Below are positions 55,841 to 64,000 of a stretch of DNA of 64,000 bases, piece by piece. Both the position numbers and the translations under genes were made by a program. This stretch comes from Carettochelys insculpta (taxonomy: Eukaryota > Chordata > Testudines > Carettochelyidae). The stretch's first letter is position 1. Every line of letters starts with the position of its first letter. Under the pieces are notes generated by a model, which had not been told where the DNA came from, ran no database searches, and saw only the letters and a program-made list of their open reading frames with translations. The DNA lies in the NCBI RefSeq assembly GCF_033958435.1, contig NC_134150.1, forward strand, positions 36,017,501 to 36,081,500, written 5' to 3'.

Positions 55841-57605
55841 GAGGACATTTTACACCACTCTTGCAGTGTAAGGGGGCCTTCAGCTGGAAGTAAAATGTAT
55901 TTATTCTTGTTCTATGGACCCCTCACATTGCTTTGACCATAGTGAAAGTATAAATAAGACCTCAACTAAGGATGTGTCTACTCAGAGGGTTAGTGCATGA
56001 CAAGCTATGGTGTGACTGGGTGATCCACCAACTTGTCTCTCACTAGCTCACCACATATGCAAACCCTGCATATGTTTCAGAAGAGAACATTTTAATGAGA
56101 CATTTAGAAAGCCGTTGGCTGCTCTGGACAGAGGGAAGAACAGAGATGAACTACAACAAGAAATGCACAAGTTTTGGAAAGAAATAATTCATTCTTCAAC
56201 GGGTTGATTTGGAAGCAGCCAGTCTGATGCATAATGGGATGCTTCTTATTCCAGCCACAGTTACCCTGAAGTGAGATTCTTGAGGTCTCTAGAGAGTTAG
56301 AATTGATTGCCTCTATATTGATATCTGCTCTTCTGACACAGGAAATCACTCCACAGGTTCTTTTGGGGCACTAAGTTTAACTTGTTTTCACCTAAAATAT
56401 GGTCCCTTAATGCGTGCAGTTTTTAAGTAGTCTAGCTAACAATAAAAGCTAAAAACATATATTCACTGCCAAAGTGATTTTAAAAAGTTCTTTAATAGAC
56501 TCCAAACCATAGTTCCTAGTGGCTTAAATTGATTCCCAACCAAACCAATTCACTTACGTCTGCCAAGGAATTATCTCGGCTCCAGTGGCATAATATCCAA
56601 GCATACCTTCTGCTACCCAATAGCGCTGCCCACTCTAAAGTCATTGAACCAGCATGTACTGAGTCCATCCCTGTAGTTAATCTTTTCCAACCCTATTAAA
56701 ATAGCTGCACAGACAACAATCTGTCTCCTGGTAGAGTAGTTCACCTGGTGCAATGGCTCCTGCTTAGGGAACAAGCTGATAGAGGGAAAGGAGTCAGATA
56801 TGTAGTGTTACTGATAAAGCTGCCATGCTGACTTCTACAATAACTATATGCCCACGCAAGACCTCCTGAGTTCGTCTGTCTGGCTAAAGCAGTAAATAGA
56901 GACATACAGTAATTGTTCTCCTTCTTGAAGTGTTATCAGTGTGGGACAGGTATTATTGTTTCAGCTGACAGAGTTTCTCAGATTTGCCAGCCCATTTTTT
57001 TTCTTTAGGGGGTTAGTCCCTTCAAAGTCTTTGGAACCCCATCCAGAAAGTAGTAAGATTTCATTTTGAAATTAGTGTGTTTTGTCAAGTTCACCGAGCT
57101 AAGCACATCTCTCAGGAAAGCAGCCATTTTTAAAGGACCATTCGGAAAGCAATGGCTTACAAAATTATCACATTGCTGCCAATGCTTTTGCCCTTGGTTA
57201 ATTCTAATCTCTCTCCACACCCATATTGTTTCATCACCGTACCAAAGTTAAACATTAATGATTTCTGTATGGCTGCAGCTCTGTCAGATCTTTGTCGTGG
57301 GACTACCGCCCTTTGCTCTGGCAGCTGTCTAGATGGGCTGGATTCTCTTTGTGGGCGAATGAGCATTACTACTGATGCAGAATTCTTAGGTACCTTTTTG
57401 CTGCATCTCCTGCCAGCTTTCATCACACTCCCTGACTTTCAGGGAGTTTGCAGAGGTTTTGACAGTTCTCTTAACAGGAACATATGCTGCGAGTGGTTAG
57501 GGCAGCAGAGCAAGCGAAGTAAGAGTGTCTAGAAAAACAGTAAGTTGTTTTGAATAACTCAAAATGGACCAGATCTATAGTATAATGTAAAAGGAGATGC
57601 ACTGA
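55841..57605. other. No gene seen
   Basis: Non-coding. A 126-codon plus-strand frame at 57152-57532 starts with a hydrophobic stretch, but it overlaps an antisense frame and has no recognisable family signature, so it is not called as a gene. Confidence 0.4.
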
Positions 57606-57609
57606 TAAC

Positions 57610-57955
57610 ACTGATAGAGGATCTGGTTCTAGCAGAGCCAACAGCCTACGCAGGTCCCTAGGCAAGGTGAGGGGTGTTCAAGCTCTGTGCTCCAGTAAGG
57701 GGTGGGGCAGATGGTGGAAGGAACGGGGCTAAGGATGGAAAGGCTGGGGACACGGGCACCTGGCCCTCACTGCTGCCCAAAGCGCAGTGCAGCTAACCCT
57801 CTGAGCCCTCAGCTCTGCCTGGGGCGTGCAGCTGGGTGCTCCAGCATGGAGCTCTGGTGGTGATTTTAAAGGCCTGGGGCTGGAGCTCCAGGCCCTTTTG
57901 AATCACTGAGAACCAGACCAGTTGTACCCTTTGCTCCCCGCACCCTTATTGGTGG
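57610..57955. repeat. GC-rich interspersed repeat, family G copy
   Basis: Shares GGGGTGGGGCAGATGG, CTCACTGCTGCCCAAAGCGC, TGATTTTAAAGGCCTGGGGC and GCTCCAGGCCCTTTTGAATC with the other family members. Non-coding. Confidence 0.6.
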
Positions 57956-58050
57956 GCTTGTTTGGTCCCAAAGAGTTAGCTCTGCTCCAAACTGTGTTAA
58001 CTGGTTGTTTTCGGGAGTCCATGATTTTCAGAATAGTAAAAGATTTCAAT

Positions 58051-58296
58051 ACAAAAAAGCAGTCAAGTAGCACTTTAAAGACTAACAAAATAATTTATTA
58101 GGTGAGCGTTCGTGGGACAGACCCACTTCTTCAGACCATAGCCAGACCAGAACAGACTGAAGAACAGGTCTGAAGAAGTGGGTCTGTCCCACGAAAGCTC
58201 ACCTAATAAATTATTTTGTTAGTCTTTAAAGTACTACTTGACTGCTTTTTTGTTTTGATAGTATATGGACTAGCATGGCTCCCTCTCTCTTACTAT
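58051..58296. mobile_element. PLE-derived head-to-head palindrome P4
   Basis: The left arm (AAAAAGCAGTCAAGTAGCAC onward, inverted) ends near AACAGACTGA, and the right arm starts near GGTCTGAAGAAGTGGGTC at 58167. About 10 bp of junction sequence (AGAACA-type) lies between. The flanks AAAAGATTTCAAT (58038-58050) and AAAACATTTCAAT (58297-58309) give a 13-bp TSD with one mismatch. The right arm alone has the GATAGTATATGGACTAGCAT-type extra tail. Confidence 0.88.
58167..58203 (+). ncRNA. Hammerhead-ribozyme-like core, P4 right arm
   Basis: GGT + CTGAAGA + a GTGGG/CCCAC hairpin (TCTGT loop) + GAAA + GCTC + ACC: the same arrangement as at 34862-34898, intact here. As there, stem III is missing, so only the core boxes, stem II and a 3-bp possible stem I support it. 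Confidence 0.4.
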
Positions 58297-58309
58297 AAAA
58301 CATTTCAAT

Positions 58310-60280
58310 GTGCAGGGACCATCTGCAAATCTTTTAGGGTGTGTGTGTCCATGCACACACGTGCTCCTATACGGCCTTCACTTCAGACTGCAAAGGGCTC
58401 AGAAACTTCCCCTGCACATGTGAAAACATTGTCATTGTGTTGCCTGTTTTTTATGAGTCAAAACTCAAATGAGTTTTCTGCAGGTTGGAGTAAATGTATT
58501 TTGTCAACATAATGGCACAGGTAATTTCAGAAGGGTTATTGGCTATATTTCTGGAGCAAAGTTCAGCCTTCGAAAAAAATATAACTATATTTTCAAATGG
58601 CATGTAATAAAGTGTACACGGGCTACCATAAGCAGAAACATGATTAAAAGGATACGGTTTCATTCTTGGTGATATCTTTTTCATTAGTGTCATAATACTC
58701 CTTTGAATTACTGAGCCCTTTTATTCAAGCAAAAATATAAGCGGCAGATGATGTAATCAGGTTGGGATTCAAGCGTCTATCATTTCACAGCAAACATGGT
58801 TTTTACCAGTCTTATTTGACTTTTGAAGTGACCTTAGTTTTGCTCATACCTGAAATGGCCTCCCAATTTCCTAGTTTATAGATTGATAAATGGACAAATT
58901 GGAAATATATGCAAGAGGTTCCCATATAATATTTATTCAATTAATTAAATGTAAATGCTGTCATGGAGAAAAGACAGAGAGAGATGGTTTCTTTGTGCAT
59001 CTCTTTTCTTTACCTGTGCTGTTGACTAGAGCTAGAAATCTGATGTAAAGGAAGGCTATAAAATACTCCTGATGCTGTGGCAATGCTGGAAATGACCTGC
59101 TGGACGCCTGAGCTGTCATAGGGATATGAACACCAATAGAACTAATGATTGATAAGGATCCATGCACCAGCTGCAGGTGCAAGGCAGCTGAGTCTTAGTT
59201 TAATAACAAACTTACTTGGACACAAATATTTATCTGCATTTATTTCTTAATATAAAAAGACTGAAGCATCTTTTTTTGTCATTTGTACACCTGGAAAAAA
59301 TCTTGGGAGGAAAAAGTGACCTAACCACCCTTCCTGTCTATTTTGTCTGTAAGCCCTCCAGGGCAAAGATAGGTTTATGCTATGTGTTTGGTGGTGCCTA
59401 CAATGATGAACAAATCATCTCTCCAGAGGCCTGTAAGCATGACCGTAGTGCCAATGGCGTGGCAAGGTCAGAACATTTCTACTAAAACAGATTTTCCTCA
59501 AAGTATGCTTGCCACAAATGGCTGGCCCGTTAAGGGGAACCTGCTCTGCTTTGCCTGTGACATATGTGTTGTATGGCAGCTGGTCCTGACGAGATGACTT
59601 AAGGATGACTGATCCAGCTGTGGAAAGGCTAGTGAGGACTACTGTGGGAATGTGACAAGCTCAGCCAGGGAACATGACCTGAGAGAGGGGAACAAGGAAA
59701 ACTTCCTCACTGTTGAAAAGCAGTCTGGAGGGAGCAGGTTATGATCCTATGGAAAGCCTGGATAGGGTGGCTCGTAGGAAGCAAGGAGGGCCCTGGGAAA
59801 AGCCATAAGAGTCCTCCAGGGAACGAGACAGTGGGGAAATCTGCTAGGAAGAACAGTCCCAGGAAGTAGTTATGAGCCACTGGAACAAAGAAAGAAATCT
59901 GCATTCTCCAGGACCAGATGAAGAGTGGGGAACTTCCATGTAACCCAAGACGGGCAGACACATTTTGTTTAATGTGGTTTGTTTGTCTGGTTAATTTGAG
60001 TTCCCTTTCCTCACATGTAGACTGAAATGAAAGGTGACCTGACCAGATGGATAAGCTATAGGTAATGGACTTGGGCTGGTGTAGGACAAGATGCTGGCTA
60101 ACAGAGGTAGTTAGAGATGAGTGCCCATGTAATGACATGACTCAATGAGAGAAGGAACTATATCAGTGAGCGGAACTGCTTACAATACTGTTTTGTTTAA
60201 ATATATTGGTTTCAACTAAGCTTCTGTGAAGAAAGGGCAGGGAGCAGATACAGCTTGCTAGGTAGCAGGCCAGACAGACA
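58310..60280. other. No gene seen; purine-rich tract 59600-60170
   Basis: The GA-rich tract 59600-60170 (GAGAGAGGGGAACAAGG, GAACGAGACAGTGGGGAAAT) resembles in style the one at 45740-46450. No coding motif in its minus-strand 143-codon frame. The rest is AT-rich. Confidence 0.35.
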
Positions 60281-60284
60281 AAGT

Positions 60285-60405
60285 TTGATTCTGTGGTCTG
60301 GTGTCTACAGCACTGCCCTGAGATGTAAGAAATCCTGCTTTGAGTCCCTGCCTTGGGAGATTCACAGTGACCTGGGATGAAAGATTTTGCTCTGAATCAT
60401 TGGTG
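60285..60405 (+). mobile_element. tRNA-derived SINE relic
   Basis: TGTGGTCTGGTGTCTACAGCACTG resembles a tRNA-like A-box region and CTGCTTTGAGTCCCTGCC a B-box region, followed by CAGTGACCTGGG. Strongly diverged; class uncertain. Confidence 0.45.
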
Positions 60406-62455
60406 CCCAAACCGCCAGGATTGGAGGAACTCCTGTTGGTTCAGGCTTGATCTAAAAATAGAAATCTCAGCAGAGTTCCTTTTGGTAAATTTTAAATTCG
60501 TGAACATTGCTGTGAAGTGGAATTGTCACTGTTTGGTCAGCTGTAGGGGCAAGTGACTGATCCAGGTGGTGGGTACAAACCACATGCCTACTTTTACTTC
60601 TGACACCTGCCAGGGGGGTTGATGGAGAATAAATTGCAGGCTGAAACACACTAAGTAACTGCTAGAAGAGAAGAAATCTAGATTTTGGCATGTAAGTGTA
60701 GCTTTAATTGAAGACCCGATTTACTTCTATCTTTGACTCCCTTGCTACCTGGCTACCGTCAAAAATTAAATTTGTCAGTGTTCAAATAGCTCACTTTGTG
60801 CTATTGCCAGTCCTGATGTAAATTCAAAGTCATGCTGCATACTTTGTTTATGTTGCATTATTTGATAGCGCTACAGTTTGTTTGTTACATTATTTGATAA
60901 GTTATGTTTTGAATAACTGGATCACATTTTTAATACAGAATGAAAACAGAAAATGTGCGTGTTCCTAATGAAATGTCAGGATTCTCTGGTGTTCAACATA
61001 GCTGTTTCCCTTACATTATGTTACGTTGTTTGAAAATGCTGCTGCTAATACACTGTCCTGTCTCTTCCAAATTTGATCTCTGTTATGTTGCACGCTGACG
61101 CAAAGGTATGCTCTCAACTCTCTATCTTTTCTTCCAGGGTTCTGGTAAAGGCACATACAACCTTCCCCCCTGTAGATCACTGGTTCTGAGGCTTATACAA
61201 GTCAATGGAGACTGAAAGCTGCTGTGGTTTAACAGCTGCTGAATGAGCTCTGTTGTCTTAATTCATGGTCTATGGAGAGGCTTTTATTGTTGCCTTGAAC
61301 ATTAAGGTTTATTAATTGGTAGAAATGGTGAAATTGCTGCTACATGGCCTATTAAAAGGATTAAATAGGTCTCAGGAGACCAAATCAGGTTTTGAAGGAA
61401 ATTAGCTGCACAACTGCCTACTTCTTGTATGTGCAGTTTGTGAGCAAGCTGGTTAATTGCCGTGGGCAGAATTGTGCTCTGACCCATCCAGTTGCCCAGG
61501 TTACATGACCGATAAAGGTAACTGCATTCACAAAAAAAAAAAAAAAAAAAAAAAAATCATGCAGTAGCATTGCCATGTTGGAAAATGTGGCCCAGGCAAT
61601 ATAATTCTGCATTGACCTTTGGACTGACATGATCATGGTTCCCAGAAATGTTTCTTGAATACAGATTATCTTGCATTGCTCTTCTCTCCCATTCCCAGAC
61701 CTGTCCCCACCCCCTCATCTGCTTATTCAGTCACAGTGCATTCCTGCCATAATGGTAATAATTGATTGTATGGGAAGGTAACACTGGGAGAGCATTTTAT
61801 GTAGTTTTAGCTCTCTATTAATGTAATTTAGCAGTTGGGAAGAGAGAAGAAGAGACGGCACCGCGGGCTCAGCCAGCCAGTTTAAAATAAATAAACAAAA
61901 GCCAGCAAAGCTCCTCCGTTGGAGAAGTGGCTGAGCACATTACTGTTCAGCCTGTCATTATGCCCACCTTGTTGGAACTCATTCTGTGAAAAGGATTTTT
62001 TTTCGTCTCTGAATTTCTACATGTTGATCTGCATGTGGAGTCCATTTTCACCCCAATTGTGCATTTGTTCTTTGTCTTGTGTGTGTGTTTATACACTGTG
62101 ATTTGTTCTCTGTTCACATTTGTGTGGCCCCTTGCATTGTTTGTTGGAAGCCAGAACAACGAGACCTTTCCAGATGCCACTCAAATTTTGTATATAGTTA
62201 ATTGTTCCTCTTGTGGGACAAAAAGCCCCAATCAGCTTCATGGTTTTATTGTGCTAGGTTGCAAACACCCAAGAAGCCTCATTCCCTTCACAGAAGAATG
62301 CACTAATGAAATTGTTTGCAAGCTGGCATGAGGCAAGTATTTGCAAACTGTTTCACATGAGTAGGTCCCTGTGTCCACATCAAGTCCTGTTGACTTTGCC
62401 AGGGGGCATGTAGGCCTAGGAATCTGCTCATGCAGAGCTGCTTGCAGGTGGCAAG
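60406..62455. other. No gene seen; A-run at 61532-61556
   Basis: Non-coding. No retroelement body could be recognised upstream of the A-run. Confidence 0.4.
61532..61556. repeat. Poly(A) run of 25
   Basis: Uninterrupted A homopolymer. No polyadenylation signal, reverse-transcript body or matching TSD was identified next to it, so it may be a simple repeat. Confidence 0.95.
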
Positions 62456-62649
62456 CAGTATTCTCTCTCAGTTTTTCCATCCATATGAGGAAAAAATGTT
62501 ATGTTCACTAAGGCACATGCAGGTGTATACCACCCATACAAACATATGTTGCCCACTGTGTATGGCGGTGGGCAATCTGCTTATTAGCCGAGTGGCATCT
62601 GAATCTCTCCTGGGAAGCCGCCCAAGTGTTCAGTTTACAGAGAATCTTG
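62456..62649. mobile_element. hAT-like MITE of the CAGTGTTCCCTCTA family, degraded copy
   Basis: The left end CAGTATTCTCTCTCAGTTTT and right end TTTACAGAGAATCTTGG are eroded forms of the termini at 63067-63242. TTTTTCCATCCATATGAGG, GTGGCATCTGAATCTCTCCT and CCGCCCAAGTGTTCAG are shared between the copies. Confidence 0.65.
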
Positions 62650-62899
62650 GTGGTCTAAAGAGATGGAATGTTTGCTTGCTGGGGAGTTTCAGTATTGTCA
62701 CATGTTCCAAACCTTTAGGTGCCCCAAGATTCCCTATCCCCATAAAGGAAATTGAATAAAAATAGGTCAGCCACATAACTCATTACTTTCACTTGCTCCA
62801 GCATCTCTTACTACTTCATTGCCTTCCTGCCCATGTGTGGAAGCTTCCATGTTGAAACACAAGTGTAATTATATTTCAAGCAGCTAGAAGCCCAGGACC

Positions 62900-63066
62900 A
62901 TACAGTCATAGATCAGAAAATCAGGAGATGCTGGATCATCTCATCTAAGCTCATGTATACAAGCAACAAGTCTTGCCTGAATTAATTCCTGTTTGAAACA
63001 GATCATCTTTAGAAAGACTTCCAGTCTGGATTTAATAAATTCCAACAATAGAGAATATACCACAAG
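62900..63066 (-). mobile_element. CR1 3' region, interrupted by a MITE
   Basis: ACAGTCATAGATCAGAAAAT, CTTGCCTGAATTAATTCCTG, CTGTTTGAAACAGATCATC, TTTAGAAAGACTTCCAGTCT and AGAGAATATACCACAA follow the order of a reversed CR1 3' segment. It resumes after the MITE as AAATTGTTCCAATGATGAAT (63257-63276). Confidence 0.6.
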
Positions 63067-63242
63067 CAGTGTTCCCTCTAGCTTTTTCCATCCATGGGTG
63101 GAATAAATTTTGTTTTCTGCCTTAAAGCATGTGGGATTGTGCCCCATAATTATGCCAACTCTGGGCGCTCTGCTAATCAGCTGGGCGGCACCTGAATCTC
63201 TCCTGAGTGGCTGCCCAAGTGCTCAGCTTACAGGGAACACTG
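63067..63242. mobile_element. hAT-like MITE inserted in a CR1 tail
   Basis: The ends CAGTGTTCCCTCTAGC and ACAGGGAACACTG are inverted. It splits the CR1 segment described at 62900-63066 and 63257-63300. The 8-bp TSD is not clear. No coding capacity. Confidence 0.75.
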
Positions 63243-63300
63243 GTCATGAGCCTGAGCAAATTGTTCCAATGATGAATTATCTTTGCTTTAAATTAGCCTA

Positions 63301-64000
63301 CAGGTGGATGCAATCAACCACAAAAGAATAAAGGCAGACAAGAATGGAAGCTGGTCCTCTTAAGTGTGGGTTGAACCAATTCCTGGCCTTTCTTTGAATT
63401 TCTTGTGTGTCACACTGCATGGCTTTCCCATTGTATTATTGACTCTTTACTTTGTACCTCTGCCATCACAGATGAACAGATTCCTGTATGTATCCCACTG
63501 TGCCAAAACAGTGGTTAATAAAACACAGCTGGGACATAAACCGTTGAGCCTGGCTAATTCAGAGTAAATGCTGGCATTTTTTTGCCAGGTGTTTGTTCCT
63601 TTTCTGGCAGTGGGATGCACATGGATGGACAGCAGGACCTGTTATAAAGTGATGTAAAGATCTCCTGGGGAAGCCATTTGCAGTGCACACCAAGAGGTTG
63701 GACTGGTTTATTCTTGAGTGCTACCTACTGGTATTTTATGCACAAACTGTTTCCATCTATATGCGGACATAGGGGCTCTAATAGGAGTGCTCTGTGTGAA
63801 GTCTTGTATCTCCAGTGTGGGTTTGATTGCAGACCCTTTGACTGTAAAATGTGTAGGGCAGGGACTGTGCCATTTTACATGTCCCCACAGCACCAACCAC
63901 TCTTTTTTTGTTGCTGCTGCTGCTACAGAAATATTAATAACACTTGTTAAATTACTTTGTCTCTGTGCTTGGTCTCTCCTCACTTCAGAACAGCTTGTAT
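63301..64000. other. No gene seen
   Basis: Ordinary non-coding sequence to the window's end. Overlapping sense/antisense frames at 63678-63983 have no motif support. Confidence 0.4.

Noticed and set aside
57152..57532. 126-codon frame with a signal-peptide-like start
   Set aside because: Overlaps an antisense frame, has no recognised family and no exon-like boundaries. The hydrophobic start alone is not evidence.
61532..61556. Poly(A) run as the tail of a processed pseudogene or LINE
   Set aside because: No upstream retrocopy body, polyadenylation signal or flanking duplication was visible. The resident LINEs (CR1, RTE) do not end in long poly(A).

Overview
The window looks like vertebrate intergenic or intronic DNA, most likely from a turtle. 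The inference rests on the repeat content: several CR1 LINE lineages, a tRNA-SINE with a CR1-like tail, Neptune-type Penelope-like elements (PLEs), an RTE LINE, and many TIR DNA-transposon MITEs. No host exon, rRNA or tRNA gene could be supported. Every long reading frame that could be assigned belongs to a transposable element, and all of these are decayed.

Layout. At 0-10 kb a TA-flanked TIR element is interrupted by a hAT-like insertion, followed by two palindromic PLE-derived insertions (1.6 and 9.4 kb), a small fold-back MITE (2.9 kb) and GC-rich repeats. At 9.8-13.7 kb lies a near full-length RTE-clade LINE with a perfect 12-bp target-site duplication (TSD) and a (TGA)n tail; an antisense CR1 has landed inside its reverse transcriptase. 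At 15.6-16.5 kb there is a candidate antisense solo LTR. At 21.3-22.6 kb one CR1 is nested inside another. At 17.9-31 kb are several MITEs sharing a GGCTACGTCTACACT-like end, another PLE palindrome (27.0 kb), a TA-flanked MITE (28.7 kb) and a pair of hAT-like MITEs (30.2/30.5 kb). At 32.66-34.95 kb a 5'-truncated PLE encodes reverse transcriptase plus a GIY-YIG endonuclease, broken by one in-frame stop, a second stop and a frameshift. At 36-50 kb are a SINE, a fifth PLE palindrome, two copies of a 0.68-kb TTCGAA-rich MITE in opposite orientation, a complete fold-back MITE, and a MITE with a TTA TSD. At 50-64 kb are degraded MIR/CORE-SINE relics, GC-rich repeats, a further PLE palindrome (58.1 kb), two related hAT MITEs (one inside a CR1 tail) and a 25-bp A-run.

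The most notable signal is the set of five short PLE-derived insertions. Each consists of two copies of the PLE 3' terminus joined head-to-head in inverted orientation. Four are bounded by one 12-13 bp TSD around the whole palindrome, so each appears to have integrated as a unit. Their junctions differ, pointing to independent events. One arm always carries an extra ~45-bp tail that the other arm and the coding PLE lack. Each arm also carries a hammerhead-ribozyme-like core. The coding PLE at 32.7 kb ends in the same terminal sequence and is a plausible relative of the source enzyme.
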